A stretch of 64,000 nt of DNA from Holophagaceae bacterium (GTDB lineage Bacteria; Acidobacteriota; Holophagae; Holophagales; Holophagaceae), in contig JAJTBS010000006.1 in NCBI GenBank assembly GCA_021286765.1, positions 106,846-170,845 on the forward strand, in the 5' to 3' direction. Below are positions 10,513 through 22,032 of the stretch, one piece after another. Below the pieces are notes generated by a model that worked only from the letters and a program-made list of their open reading frames with translations, was not told the DNA's origin and ran no database searches. The stretch's first letter is position 1, and each line of letters begins with the position of its first letter. The translations under genes and the position numbers were made by a program.

Positions 10513-11657
10513 AACCCAACCAGGTGTTCTCCGTTCCTTCGCGGGATCTCACCAGACCCCAGTTTCCCACCCTCGCGGAGATCGGGGAGAAATTCCGTCT
10601 CGGGGCCTGGACCCTTTCAGGCCTGGGGCTATTGATGTTGGGCATCGGTCTCGCCACCAGTCCCCTGCATGCCTGGGCCAATGTGCTGATGACCGCCTTC
10701 AACCTGACCTGCGTGGGGCTCGGGGGCCTGTTCCTATTGGCCATCCAATCCACCACGGGGGCGCGCTGGAGTGATCCCATTCTCAAGGCCCATCGGGCCA
10801 TGCCTGCGTTGCTCCCTATCGCAGGGCTCATGATGTTGGCGCTCTGGTTTGGGGCTGACACCCTCTACCCGTGGGCTCGCCCCGAAGCCCATGGGGACCA
10901 CCTGCTCAAAGGGCGTCTGGTCTGGCTGAACCGGCCCTTCTTCTTTGGCCGTATCCTGCTCTTTTTCGGTCTCTGGATATTGCTGGGGCGCCGGATTGTT
11001 CAGCGGGGTAAGGGATCTGCGGTCTTCATCCTGGTGTTCGGGGTCACCTTCGTCCTGGCGAATTTCGACTGGATCATGACCCTTGAACCCGCCTGGAATA
11101 GCACCATCTTCGCCATCTATGGCTTCTCTGGGATGTTTCTCCAGGGCATCGCCATCGTTACCATCAGCGCCATCGTCCTGCGCCGGGTGGGCCTGTTGCC
11201 TGAGATCTCCAAGGCCCAGAACCATGACCTGGGCAAACTGCTCTTCGCATTCAGTTGCTTCTGGGCCTACATCTGGCTCAGCCAGTTCCTGCTGGTGTGG
11301 TACGCGAACATCCCTGAGGAAACCGCGCCCATTCGCCTGATGCTCAACAGCAAGTGGACGCCGTTCTTCTACCTGAACCTGGTGCTCAATTTCGGCCTTC
11401 CCTTTGTGATGCTGCTCCAGCGCAAAGCGAAGACGAATGAGCGGGTCCTGATGGTGGCTTGTTTCACTGTGTTGGCCGGACATTGGCTGGATCTCTATCT
11501 GATGGTGTTGCCACCCGTCTTGAATGGCGCCTCCCCCAGCTTCGGGTTTTCAGAAGCGGGCGGGATCCTCCTTCAATTCGGCCTGGGGCACATGGCCTGC
11601 TGGCCAATCTTCATGAAGGATGTGAATCCTGAGCAGGAACTGCCTCAGGCCGGGTGA
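10509..11657 (+). CDS. actF: Alternative complex III membrane subunit ActF (NrfD-like)
   Basis: Second large membrane subunit of ACIII, 382 residues with about ten hydrophobic segments and typical ActF features such as LANFDWIMTLEPAWNSTIFA and the stretch around SQFLLVWYANIPEETAP. ActF is related to ActC but shorter. It overlaps the end of actD/E by ATGA and is the last gene of the nar-act run. No cytochrome oxidase genes follow; the next gene is on the other strand, so the acceptor of this ACIII is not encoded here. Confidence 0.92.
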   Translation: MKPNQVFSVPSRDLTRPQFPTLAEIGEKFRLGAWTLSGLGLLMLGIGLATSPLHAWANVLMTAFNLTCVGLGGLFLLAIQSTTGARWSDPILKAHRAMPALLPIAGLMMLALWFGADTLYPWARPEAHGDHLLKGRLVWLNRPFFFGRILLFFGLWILLGRRIVQRGKGSAVFILVFGVTFVLANFDWIMTLEPAWNSTIFAIYGFSGMFLQGIAIVTISAIVLRRVGLLPEISKAQNHDLGKLLFAFSCFWAYIWLSQFLLVWYANIPEETAPIRLMLNSKWTPFFYLNLVLNFGLPFVMLLQRKAKTNERVLMVACFTVLAGHWLDLYLMVLPPVLNGASPSFGFSEAGGILLQFGLGHMACWPIFMKDVNPEQELPQAG

Positions 11658-11668
11658 TTTTCACCCGG
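11650..11668 (+). terminator. Hairpin at the end of the nar-act operon
   Basis: A perfect 8-bp stem, CCGGGTGA / TCACCCGG, with a 3-base loop spans the actF stop codon. It lacks a clear T tract, so it may be a Rho-independent terminator of poor form or an mRNA-stabilising hairpin. Confidence 0.45.
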
Positions 11669-11797
11669 GGCAAGTTTAGATGCTGGTGTTGTACGTTCAC
11701 CTGTCAAAACCCGTATCACATTTACGTGCCCGCCGGGAAGCGTCTATTCATGCCTTTGGTTCTACATGGCCCTATGGGTGAGTGATCACCTGAAATC

Positions 11798-14071
11798 TCA
11801 TCGCTTTTGGCTAAAATCCATGTGATTTAAAATTCCTACAACGTCATGTGAAACTGTTTTGAAGTCCTTATTCAGAATCGCCATGGCCCTTTCTCTTTGT
11901 CCTCCTGCATGCGCCGTAAGTACTTCTGCGGCGAGGCGGTGGAAGAAGGCGTGCTTGTCTTTCAGAGTCGGGAATTCCGGTAAGTGTCCACAGCACTGTT
12001 GTCCAGGTCCATGGATCCACTTCCCAAGGACACAACGATCATCTCGGCCAACCAGGGAAGGATCCAACGTTTCCTGACTTTGCCCATCCAGAACATTCTT
12101 GAGGCGACCGCTCCAGGCTTGGTGTGCTGAGACTGCGCTGATGACATCCAAGTTTTCATTTGATCCATCCAATTGGAAGGCAGACGCTTCCTGGGCCAAT
12201 TTATCCGAAACCTGGGCCAAGGTGTCCAGGTGGCGGACGGTTTCCTGCACAGTGGCAGCAAGTTCCGCCGCTCCCGCTGCATTCTGTTCGCTCGTGGCCC
12301 GTACCCCTTCGGTCTGCTCCGTAATGTCGCTGCTTGCCTTGGCCTGCTCCCTGGATGCTAAGTCTATTTCCTCCATTTGGCGGGCCAAGGTAGACACTTC
12401 CACTAGGATTCGCTCTAGGGATGAAGACGTTCCTGTCACCATGCTCGCCCCGGTACCAACAATTTCACGAGTCTGAGCGATCAGGGACTCGATCTCATGC
12501 GCGGCAGTGGCACTTCGTTCAGCCAATTTCCGTACTTCTTCGGCTACGACAGCGAAACCTTTACCCAGGCTGCCTGCCTTCGCAGCCTCGATGGCTGCGT
12601 TGAGGCTCAGGAGGTTCGTCTGGCGTGCGATGTCTTGAATGACCTGGACGGCAGAGACCATACGTTCTGTGGCCGTCTGGATGCCTTGCATGGCCTGGGC
12701 CGTTTCTCGACCGAAGCCCGCGCCCGTGGTGGCCTCAGCCTGGGCTGAGGCGGCTCGATTCAGGGCAGTCTCTACGGTTCTGGCGACTTGCTCGATCGAG
12801 GCGGATAGTTGATGAATCGCAGCAGAAGCCTGGTCCGTCGCCCTGCGTTGCTGTTCGCTGCCTCGGGCCACCAGATCTGTTGCATGTTGGGTTTCCTCTG
12901 TTCCTGTGACCAGTTGGCCAGCCAGAGACGCTACCTGTGCAGATGCCCTTTGAATCGAAACAACAATTCCTGCGAGATGTCCTTGAAAATCATTAAAGGT
13001 CATGGCCAGTTCACTGATTTCATCCTTACCCGTGGTGTCCATGCGCAGGTTTAGATCCTTTTTCTTCAGAGTGGCTACCAGCCCACGTAAAGGCCAAGTC
13101 AGGCCTATCGACACTGAACGAATTAGGAACCCCGTGATAGTCAATGCGACTGCCAGCAGCAGCAGGAAGGCCAGTAGGACCAGTTGAGCCGCCTCGGCAT
13201 CTGATTTCACCTTCTGTGCCAGATGGTTCGCCAGGGCATCCTCTGCTGCATGAAGACGATCCACTCGCTCAGTGGCCGCTTTAAACCATGCCTCAGAAGA
13301 AAACCCCCATGGGCCCCCGGGCCGGTCCAAAAGGCCCTGGCGCATCTCCAGGAGGGATCCATAGCTGGCGGGAGCAACCAATGCCTCCAGAGTTGGCGCA
13401 CCTGACCCTTTCAACAGGTTCTCGGCTTGGCGGAGGCGCTCTTCTTGCAATGCAGACAGGCTCGCGTGGTGCCCATGAGCGGCAAGGCTGAGGGACCCTA
13501 CGGTGACCACAACCATACCTGTGGCACGCTCCTGTCCAGCAGCTTCCTTGGCCCACTGCAACCTCTGGAGAGCCAGTGCTTCAGACCCTGCTTGGGTCAA
13601 GTCCAATCCCTCAAGCAGAGTAGCGATCTCCCGGTTGAAGGTCGCTACGGCTTCGGACGCCGAGATGGAACGAGCGTCTATCTGTTTTCGCAGGTCTTCG
13701 AGTCGACCGGGGAGGGCATTCATTCGCTCCAGAGCCTTTCCCTGAGGATCCTCACGTGCGGTCGCCAAGGCGTGGTCCACTTTTTTCCGCTGGGCCAGCA
13801 AAGCCTCTGAATTTTTTGCTCCAGAAAGGACCCCGGAGCTAAGGCCCCTCTCTGCTTGGAGGGTATGTACCACTTGGCCTGAAATAACGCTTTGTAGTGC
13901 CACCGCCTGCGTCTCTCGCGCGGCCCGATAGCGGTTCCAAAGCATACCCGTAAGCCAGATCCCCAAAGCCAGGACAAGCATCAGGACCGGAAGGAGGAGC
14001 AGTGCAAGTTTTCTACGGATGGTTAGCGCCCGCAACCATTTGCCACCAGTAGACCCAAGTGGAGCAGCCAT
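11798..14071 (-). CDS. Methyl-accepting chemotaxis protein with NIT sensor and CZB domain
   Basis: Transmembrane chemoreceptor of 757 residues if ATG 14071 is used (GGGGAG four bases upstream); ATG 14083 is an alternative. Order: membrane segment near residues 20-45; a long periplasmic helical region resembling the nitrate/nitrite-sensing NIT domain ([12 protein letters not shown] is the typical start); second membrane segment near 300; HAMP ([18 protein letters not shown]); cytoplasmic signalling hairpin with the conserved tip [17 protein letters not shown]; and a C-terminal CZB zinc-binding domain with [17 protein letters not shown] and later histidines. It stands between the nitrate-respiration operon and a second Mo-enzyme operon, which fits taxis towards nitrate or nitrite. 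Sensor identity is by resemblance. Confidence 0.9.
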   Translation of the reverse strand: MAAPLGSTGGKWLRALTIRRKLALLLLPVLMLVLALGIWLTGMLWNRYRAARETQAVALQSVISGQVVHTLQAERGLSSGVLSGAKNSEALLAQRKKVDHALATAREDPQGKALERMNALPGRLEDLRKQIDARSISASEAVATFNREIATLLEGLDLTQAGSEALALQRLQWAKEAAGQERATGMVVVTVGSLSLAAHGHHASLSALQEERLRQAENLLKGSGAPTLEALVAPASYGSLLEMRQGLLDRPGGPWGFSSEAWFKAATERVDRLHAAEDALANHLAQKVKSDAEAAQLVLLAFLLLLAVALTITGFLIRSVSIGLTWPLRGLVATLKKKDLNLRMDTTGKDEISELAMTFNDFQGHLAGIVVSIQRASAQVASLAGQLVTGTEETQHATDLVARGSEQQRRATDQASAAIHQLSASIEQVARTVETALNRAASAQAEATTGAGFGRETAQAMQGIQTATERMVSAVQVIQDIARQTNLLSLNAAIEAAKAGSLGKGFAVVAEEVRKLAERSATAAHEIESLIAQTREIVGTGASMVTGTSSSLERILVEVSTLARQMEEIDLASREQAKASSDITEQTEGVRATSEQNAAGAAELAATVQETVRHLDTLAQVSDKLAQEASAFQLDGSNENLDVISAVSAHQAWSGRLKNVLDGQSQETLDPSLVGRDDRCVLGKWIHGPGQQCCGHLPEFPTLKDKHAFFHRLAAEVLTAHAGGQRERAMAILNKDFKTVSHDVVGILNHMDFSQKR

Positions 14072-14170
14072 AGATCTCCCCATCCGCAACTTCCCAATAG
14101 TTGATCGTCTAAGAGGTTCAACTGCTTGAATTTCATCAATAGAATGTCCCTCGGTAGAGCTGGGGGGTAT

Positions 14171-14389
14171 TTACTTCTTGGGACCGTGTTGAAGGGTGCT
14201 TCGAAAGGCCAGGAACAAAGCGACGGTCGTGAGGGCCAACGAGACGCCGAAGGCGCCAGGCAGGACACTGCGCTGGCCATCGAGGACCGCACCCAGCACC
14301 GTTTCAAACAGGTAGAGCTGGATGACCAGCAGCACGAGGATCACACCCAGGGCTGCTGGGGAAATGCGGACGCTGGGAGTGGGATTCAT
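14171..14389 (-). CDS. Small two-helix membrane protein, last gene of the Mo-enzyme operon
   Basis: A 72-residue protein with two hydrophobic segments (around residues 12-32 and 44-62). I chose ATG 14389 because it forms an ATGA overlap with the Rieske gene stop; a longer frame would run into that gene. I do not recognise a named family. The context (Rieske, ferredoxin, molybdenum subunit and a cytochrome-b-like protein transcribed together) suggests a small anchoring or quinol-site subunit of the same complex; this is inference. Confidence 0.7.
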   Translation of the reverse strand: MNPTPSVRISPAALGVILVLLVIQLYLFETVLGAVLDGQRSVLPGAFGVSLALTTVALFLAFRSTLQHGPKK

Positions 14390-14946
14390 GCCTGCATCTC
14401 CGTCTGTTCGCGGGGACAATCCGCCACGCGGTCAAGGTTTTCGAGCGTAGGTTTGGGAAGCTCACCGACGGCCCAAAGACTTCCATCGGCTCGCTCCTCG
14501 ATGGCGATGGCTGAGAGAGGTCGGCTGGGCGGCCCCTGGACTGGGAAGCCCCGGTCCGTTTCGAAGAAGCCCAGGTGGCAGGGGCATTCCAGGCGTCCAC
14601 CGGAAAAGCGGACGGCACACCCCAGATGCGTGCAGGTCTGGCGGTAGGCCTTCAACTCACCCTTGGAAGTCCGCAGCAGGATGCAGGCGTCGTGAGCATC
14701 CCTGAACTTGAACAGTTTGCTCTCACCGCTCTTCAGATCAGAGGCCATGCCCAAGGCTACAGGATGGTCGGAAGGTCCTGACCCTGGATCGGAGGCGCCC
14801 TCAAGGGGCTTCTTCCTCAGCCACAGGTACCCAATACCCCCCGTAAAGCCGGCGCTGACGAGAGCGAGGAAACGGGCGAATTCTCGACGGGAGAAATGTC
14901 CCTCCTCGGCCAGTTCGAGGGGAAAGGCGCGACGCCACCAGGCCAT
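14386..14946 (-). CDS. Rieske [2Fe-2S] protein
   Basis: A 186-residue Rieske protein. The cluster motifs CTHLGC (about residue 105) and CPCHLG (about 121) give the two Cys and two His ligands. The N-terminus has SRREFARFL followed by a hydrophobic stretch, resembling a Tat signal-anchor, so the cluster domain should be outside the cytoplasmic membrane. It overlaps the ferredoxin gene upstream and the small membrane gene downstream. Rieske subunits of this kind usually take electrons from quinol; together with a Mo subunit it suggests a quinol-linked oxidoreductase. Confidence 0.92.
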   Translation of the reverse strand: MAWWRRAFPLELAEEGHFSRREFARFLALVSAGFTGGIGYLWLRKKPLEGASDPGSGPSDHPVALGMASDLKSGESKLFKFRDAHDACILLRTSKGELKAYRQTCTHLGCAVRFSGGRLECPCHLGFFETDRGFPVQGPPSRPLSAIAIEERADGSLWAVGELPKPTLENLDRVADCPREQTEMQA

Positions 14947-15526
14947 CAGAAGCCTCCATCGATGAGCAGTGCGGCGTCCAGATGCAGTGGCGTTTCCGGA
15001 TCAGGCACCATAAGGGCATTCTTCGTCTTCACGTGCACGGCTCCGATGAGGAAGTCGCGTAAGGGTTTGTTCTTGCGCAGATTCGCCACTTCATCTTTGC
15101 GCACAAAGAGCAGGGCCTGGCTGGGACAGACCGTGGCGCACATGGGCTTGTGGCCCACGGAGGTACGGTCATAGCAGAGGTCACACTTGAGCATCTGTTC
15201 GAGGCCCGAGAACACGATGGGGATGCCGAAGGGGCAGCTCAGCTCGCAGTTCTGGCAGCCAATGCAGCGGGGTTTCTGGGCGGAGTGGACCACGCCATCC
15301 TCGCTGCGTTTGATGGCATCCGAGGGGCAGACCTGGGCGCAGATAGGATCTTCGCAGTGCATGCAGACGGTGGGCACGGTCTGGGTGCTGTTGAAGCGGT
15401 CCATCTCGTCGAGGTGGATCATGGACCGGCCCCGGTGGGTGCCGCACTCGGCGCAGGCACCCACGCAGGAGCGACAGCCGATGCAGCGCTGGGGATCGAT
15501 GAAAAAGCCGTAGTCCTGGGGCACCA

Positions 15527-15527
<1 letters not shown>
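14946..15527 (-). CDS. Four-cluster ferredoxin subunit (NrfC/HybA-like) of the Mo enzyme
   Basis: A 193-residue polyferredoxin. Cysteine groups include CIGCRSCVGACAEC, CEDPICAQVCP, CIGCQNCELSCPFG and CDLCYD with a later CATVCPSQAL, giving four [4Fe-4S] sites as in NrfC, HybA or PsrB. No signal peptide is visible, so export would need to be with a Tat-bearing partner or the protein is cytoplasmic. It starts exactly where the molybdenum subunit ends (one-base overlap) and overlaps the Rieske gene. It probably wires the Rieske and membrane subunits to the molybdenum subunit. Confidence 0.9.
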
Positions 15528-17788
<2,261 letters not shown>

Positions 17789-17795
17789 GAAAACC

Positions 17796-18908
17796 TCAGG
17801 ACTTCATGCTGGTGGAATCAAGGATGGGCTCGGCATGCACAGGGATCGTGGCAAAGGGATCGAAGGCCCCCTGCAGACGTTCCCCCTGAGCTTTAGCGAC
17901 GAGCCGTCGTTTGCAGCGGGGGCAAAGGTCCAGGTGATGAACCCCCCCACCATGTTGTGCGCCGTCCAGGTCCAGCTCCTTCCAGAGGGCGCCGAGATCG
18001 CGGCGCTGGTTGGCCCGGATGAAGGGCGTCCCGCAGCCCTTGCAGGCCAGTCGTCCCTCGGCTTCGCCCTCGGCCTTGTAGAGGGTGACACCGAGCTGGG
18101 CGGGCCGCTGGATGACGTGGAAGAGCTTGCCGAAGGGCAGCCCGAGCAGCATGAGAATCACCGTCAGTTCGTGCAGGAAGGAAAGGGTGGCGAAGTTGCG
18201 GCCCTGTAGCCACTTCTCGGAAGCGGTGAGCATCAGTCCCGTCATGCTCACGGCGATGAGCAGGACCAGGGGCAGGAGGTCCAGATCGAAACGCTGTGTG
18301 GCGGTGTCGCCTTCATCCTGCTTGCGGCGGATGAGGCTGAGCACACACCCGGCGATCACCATGAAGGCCGCCAGATCCAGAACATGGAAGCTGCAGAAGG
18401 CCATGAAGCTGTCGAGCGGGAAGGACCCCGCCGGGAAGCCGAACAACCAGGCCTGGTACCGGGCGGAGTTCAGACCTTCGCTGGTGAAGCGGATCCACCC
18501 GAACACCAGCGGAATGGTTACGGCAAAACCCAGCATGCAGCCCCAGGCGATGAGGGCGTGGGCTCCCCAGCGGCGAAGCGATCGCTTCTCGATGAAGCGC
18601 TGCAGGAACATTTGGTCCAGGGCCAAGACGGCCATGCGGGGGAGCGCCTTGAAGGCCTTGGGGGAGAGCAGTGTTCCGACCGTGTGCTGGAAATACATCC
18701 GAGTGGCCGGCCGCTCGATCCAGGTGAAATAGCGGTAGGCCACGCCGAAGCAGGCAAACAGGGTGGCCAGAAGGTAGCCCAGAAGGGCGGGATCGAGCCA
18801 ACGTCCCCATCGGCTGCCCAGGGCCACGGCGCCGCAGACCACCAACGTGGCGAGAGCAGCCCGAATCAGGGGGCGTGGTTCAAGATCAAGGCGGTCCGAC
18901 AAGGACAT
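17796..18908 (-). CDS. Cytochrome-b-like membrane protein with C-terminal zinc-ribbon-like motif
   Basis: First gene of the Mo-enzyme operon, 370 residues. Seven or so hydrophobic segments occupy residues 15-270; His residues in or near segments ([32 protein letters not shown] in two pieces) could bind b hemes, as in NarI/DsrM-type proteins. The cytoplasmic tail has CKGCGTPF and CPRCKRR, two CXXC pairs about 45 residues apart, suggesting a zinc ribbon or metal site. The spacing of seven bases to the Mo subunit shows cotranscription. The heme assignment is inference. Confidence 0.75.
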   Translation of the reverse strand: MSLSDRLDLEPRPLIRAALATLVVCGAVALGSRWGRWLDPALLGYLLATLFACFGVAYRYFTWIERPATRMYFQHTVGTLLSPKAFKALPRMAVLALDQMFLQRFIEKRSLRRWGAHALIAWGCMLGFAVTIPLVFGWIRFTSEGLNSARYQAWLFGFPAGSFPLDSFMAFCSFHVLDLAAFMVIAGCVLSLIRRKQDEGDTATQRFDLDLLPLVLLIAVSMTGLMLTASEKWLQGRNFATLSFLHELTVILMLLGLPFGKLFHVIQRPAQLGVTLYKAEGEAEGRLACKGCGTPFIRANQRRDLGALWKELDLDGAQHGGGVHHLDLCPRCKRRLVAKAQGERLQGAFDPFATIPVHAEPILDSTSMKS

Positions 18909-18967
18909 GGCAAGGCTCCAGGAGACCCAGTCTTAATTTCAGAAACCGGAATCAAAAGGTGACGGTA

Positions 18968-19426
18968 TCAAGGACGACAAGCAAGTCCTGTTCGTGAGTG
19001 TTTTTTGGTGGGCCCCTTCAAGTTGCGCAGGTCCATCAGTTGGAGATCCCGAATCGTGGCTTCGGTCATCGAGGAGGCCACCTGGGACTTCACGGCGCTC
19101 CAGGCATCGTGAAGTGGACAGGGGTGGTCACCGCTACAGACCGGGAAACCCATGACACAGCCATCCATATAGTTGGGGCCTTCGATGGCTGTGACCACTT
19201 CACCCACAGTGATGCGATGAGTGGGTCTCGTGATCCGAAAGCCACCCTTGGGGCCCCGCACGGATTCAAGGATGGTGGCCTGAACAAGGGACTGAAGGAT
19301 CTTGGCCAGGTAGGGAGCAGGCAGGTCGAGACGCGAAGCCAGATCCTTTGAAAAACAGTGGCTCCCGTCCTCGGGCATGGCTGCGAGGGCGCGGAGAGCA
19401 TATCCAGTGGCGGTGTTGAACAGCAT
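18968..19426 (-). CDS. Rrf2-family transcriptional regulator with Fe-S-type cysteines (NsrR/IscR-like)
   Basis: A 152-residue regulator with the N-terminal winged helix of the Rrf2 family (TGYALRALAAM, then LDLPAPYLAKILQSLVQA and RGPKGGFRI). Three cysteines in the spacing C-x6-C-x5-C (within CVMGFPVCSGDHPC) match the cluster ligands of IscR/NsrR. NsrR proteins sense nitric oxide through this cluster, a good fit for a locus encoding nitrate reductases and, 8 kb away, an NO reductase. It precedes the Mo-enzyme operon by 60 bases in the same direction and may autoregulate it. SD GAGGA precedes ATG 19426. Confidence 0.9.
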   Translation of the reverse strand: MLFNTATGYALRALAAMPEDGSHCFSKDLASRLDLPAPYLAKILQSLVQATILESVRGPKGGFRITRPTHRITVGEVVTAIEGPNYMDGCVMGFPVCSGDHPCPLHDAWSAVKSQVASSMTEATIRDLQLMDLRNLKGPTKKHSRTGLACRP

Positions 19427-19445
19427 TTTGGAGTCCTCACTCTGA

Positions 19446-19472
19446 ATTATAGGACCAGTGCCTGGATTGCAA
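19446..19472 (-). promoter_or_regulatory. Candidate promoter of the Rrf2 regulator gene
   Basis: On the minus strand TTGCAA (19472-19467) and TATAAT (19451-19446) are separated by 15 bases, containing the palindromic CCAGGCACTGG-like sequence that could be an operator. The short spacer makes this a weak, possibly activated, promoter; the -10 is perfect. Confidence 0.45.
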
Positions 19473-19542
19473 CAGCCTAACCCGCGTGATGAGGGTCATA
19501 CGAACGTCTTGAACCACCCTGCCGATGGGGAATCGCCTTCAA

Positions 19543-20004
19543 TCAGTATCGAGAAAAAACGGCTGCAACGACTGTGCACAAGGCGAGGATGAGATTGACA
19601 GCGACTAGCCTACGAATTTCGTTCATGACGATTGCAGCACCTGGCCAAGCTGAAGCAAGGCAGTGCGCTCGGAGTCTTGGGAAGAGGCTTATGTAGACGT
19701 AGCCGAAGACCATTGTCATGACCATCCCGAGCGCGGCCATAACGAGCCACCCGACAGGGGCCACCCGGATGCCTACTTGGAGGAGCAGAGCGAAACCACT
19801 GATGACAATGACAACCACCGCAATGGCGATGTAGCGGAGGAAGTATTCGAAGGTGGCCGTCCAAAGAGGCAGGCGTTCGGGTGGATTGAGTGACTTGGCC
19901 GCAGCGGGGCGGAGGCAGAAGTATGCGAACCACATCCCACCAAACCATGTGATTGCCCCCAAGAGGTGAAGAAGCACAAAGAGTTCGCGTGCGAATGGGG
20001 TCAT
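19543..20004 (-). CDS. CopD-like four-helix membrane protein
   Basis: A 153-residue integral membrane protein with four hydrophobic segments. The N-terminal HLLGAITWFGGMWFAYFCLRP pattern (shown here across two helices' worth of sequence) is typical of small CopD/DUF2269-type proteins with membrane histidines that may bind heme or copper. ATG 20004 was chosen because AAAGGA lies nine bases upstream; the frame can be extended by 15 codons without support. It sits between the Rrf2 regulator and mobB and faces the same way. Its function is not known; the context suggests respiration or metal handling. Confidence 0.65.
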   Translation of the reverse strand: MTPFARELFVLLHLLGAITWFGGMWFAYFCLRPAAAKSLNPPERLPLWTATFEYFLRYIAIAVVVIVISGFALLLQVGIRVAPVGWLVMAALGMVMTMVFGYVYISLFPRLRAHCLASAWPGAAIVMNEIRRLVAVNLILALCTVVAAVFSRY

Positions 20005-20216
20005 ATCGATACACATCCTTTCAGCGGCTCGACAAGGGAAGCCGACCAAGCCCTACCTGCAGGGCGGTGCAGGGATGAGCCGAGGAAGCGGAAGGTTGAG
20101 AGAGACCGAAAGGCAATACTGGCAGGGTGCCTGTTGAGTAAGGGGTTTGAGTCTATCGGGCCAATTACGTGACGAAACATCCAGGAGGACGACTTCCGCT
20201 TCGCACCTCGACTTGG

Positions 20217-20720
20217 CTAATGCTGTTTCAGACCCGTATAGGCAAGAATGAAATCGGCAATAGCGACTGGATCGTTCAGGTCCAGCCGAGGGATCTTCAA
20301 GCCCGGCAGAGGTATATCGCTGGCGACCGCCACGATCTCAGGATCCTCGGGACAGAGCAGTGGCTTGCCCTCGGAGTCACGATGGATTTCAAGCTTGGGG
20401 TGGTGGTGGGTCTTGAAGCCCTCGATGAGAAGCAGGTCTACAGGGGTCATGCGTTCGATCAGGGATTCGATGCTGGGCTCGGGCTCCTCACGGGATTCGT
20501 GCATCAGCACCCACCGGGATGAGGTGACGACCAGGACCTCCGAGGCCCCGGCCTCTCTATGGCGGAAGGAGTCCTTGCCAGGCTTGTCTACATCAAAACG
20601 GTGATGGGCATGCTTCATGGTCGAGACCTTGAGGCCATGCTCCTTGAGGATCGGTAGAACCTCAACCAGCAGGCTCGTCTTGCCGCTTCCACTCCAGCCG
20701 ACGATGCCCAGCACCTTCAT
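20217..20720 (-). CDS. mobB: Molybdopterin-guanine dinucleotide biosynthesis protein MobB
   Basis: A 167-residue GTP-binding P-loop protein (Walker A GWSGSGKTSL at residues 8-17) that aids attachment of GMP to molybdopterin. The family hallmarks KVSTMKHAHHRFDVD and LLIEGFK are present. GAGGAGGCATGA gives a strong ribosome site for ATG 20720. Bis-MGD is needed by both molybdenum enzymes in this window, explaining its presence between their operons. No mobA or moe/moa genes are nearby. Confidence 0.93.
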   Translation of the reverse strand: MKVLGIVGWSGSGKTSLLVEVLPILKEHGLKVSTMKHAHHRFDVDKPGKDSFRHREAGASEVLVVTSSRWVLMHESREEPEPSIESLIERMTPVDLLLIEGFKTHHHPKLEIHRDSEGKPLLCPEDPEIVAVASDIPLPGLKIPRLDLNDPVAIADFILAYTGLKQH

Positions 20721-20794
20721 TCATGCCTCCTCGCTGATTTTAGGCAAAAAGGGAAGAAACCACTAAAGGGCTGGCATGAACCCATCCCACATGA

Positions 20795-21262
20795 CTACTT
20801 GAGGGCGGTGCTGATCCAAGACCCGATAGCCTTACTTACGACCACGACTGAGGCAGCCACCAGTAGATGTTTGACGACTTCGAGAAAGGCTCCCACTTTT
20901 CGTTCGCGGGCCACCAGGAAGGTCAGTGCGGCAAGTAGCAACATGCCCCAGGCGATGATCAGCCCGAGGGCCACCGAAACCGGCAAGAGCCAGACCAGGA
21001 GGATGAAACTGAGGCAGACCAGCAGTCGTGTGACGAAGTTTGACACCGTGCCGGCGAAGGCCTCCTTCTGGTCGAGTTGTTCGGATTCCTGGAATATGTG
21101 GATGCTCAGTGAGTCTGTAAGGTTGTCGGCGAGTGCAGCGATGAGAAGGGCGCTGGCCACCACCGGCTTCGTGGCCCCCGCCGCACCCAGACCACTGACC
21201 AGGGCCATGCTTGTGGCGATGGCGGCGCTTCCCCCGTAACTGATCCTGCTGGTCTTGAACAT
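20795..21262 (-). CDS. CCC1/VIT1-like membrane protein
   Basis: A 155-residue protein with four or five hydrophobic segments. The pattern ISYGGSAAIATSMALVSGLG followed by ALLIAALADNLTDSLSIH resembles the first helices of VIT1/CCC1 Fe/Mn transporters, though it is shorter than the family's usual 220-240 residues. AAGGG lies eight bases before ATG 21262. It precedes mobB in the same direction by 75 bases. The substrate is unknown, and the family call is by resemblance only. Confidence 0.5.
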   Translation of the reverse strand: MFKTSRISYGGSAAIATSMALVSGLGAAGATKPVVASALLIAALADNLTDSLSIHIFQESEQLDQKEAFAGTVSNFVTRLLVCLSFILLVWLLPVSVALGLIIAWGMLLLAALTFLVARERKVGAFLEVVKHLLVAASVVVVSKAIGSWISTALK

Positions 21263-21336
21263 GCGGGCGCCCTTTCAAATTGTGGCCGGACTGCAGGCCC
21301 CGGGAATCAAACTGGAGTTGGAGGCGGAAGAAGGCT

Positions 21337-22029
21337 TCAAGCGGTCTTTTCTGCCCGGCTCAGTACGCCATCCTCCATCTCGTAGATGGTGTCGAAGACA
21401 TCCAGTGTCCGATGGTCGTGGGTGACCACCACCACAGCCGTGCCCTGCTCGCGGGCCACCTTTCGAAAGAGTTCCATGACGGCCCGACCCCGCTGACTGT
21501 CCAGGGCCGCGGTGGGTTCGTCGGCAAGGATGAGTGGTGGCGCAGGCGCAAGGGCCCGGGCGATGGCAACCCGCTGTTGTTCACCGCCGGAGAGCTCTTC
21601 CGGAAAATGGCGGCTCCGGTTTCCGACGCCCAGATATTCGAGCAGTTCCTGCGATCGGGTGTAGGTCTCCGGGCCCATCTGGTCGTTAAGGGCCAGGATC
21701 AGGCGGACATTCTCGTGGGCCGACAAAAAGGGGATCAGGTTTGATTTCTGAAACACGAATCCGATGCGGGAGCGGCGCAGGGCCGCCAGGTCACCAAAGG
21801 CCTTACCATCCTCCAAGACTCGCTCCCCCATGAGGTCGATCGTGCCCTTCTCGGGTGGATTGAGCAGGCCCAGGCCTGTAAGCAGGGTGGATTTGCCAGA
21901 GCCACTTGGGCCCAACAGGGCCACCACTTCCCCGGAGTGGGCAACCATGGAGACTCCGAGCAGGGCCTTCACTTCTGTGGCCCCGTGCCCGTAGGTCTTA
22001 AATAGGTTTTCAGCGCGAACGGCTTCCAT
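21337..22029 (-). CDS. ABC transporter ATP-binding protein (MacB/LolD/DevA type)
   Basis: A 230-residue ABC ATPase with Walker [11 protein letters not shown]-loop FQKSN, signature [15 protein letters not shown] and Walker [13 protein letters not shown]. The sequence type is that of the LolD/MacB/DevA group, which works with FtsX-like permeases rather than classic importers. It is the last gene of the set TetR-adaptor-permease-ATPase, starting three bases after the permease stop. With the HlyD-like adaptor it should form a tripartite export system; substrate unknown. No outer-membrane channel gene is present here. Confidence 0.93.
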   Translation of the reverse strand: MEAVRAENLFKTYGHGATEVKALLGVSMVAHSGEVVALLGPSGSGKSTLLTGLGLLNPPEKGTIDLMGERVLEDGKAFGDLAALRRSRIGFVFQKSNLIPFLSAHENVRLILALNDQMGPETYTRSQELLEYLGVGNRSRHFPEELSGGEQQRVAIARALAPAPPLILADEPTAALDSQRGRAVMELFRKVAREQGTAVVVVTHDHRTLDVFDTIYEMEDGVLSRAEKTA

Positions 22030-22032
22030 GGA

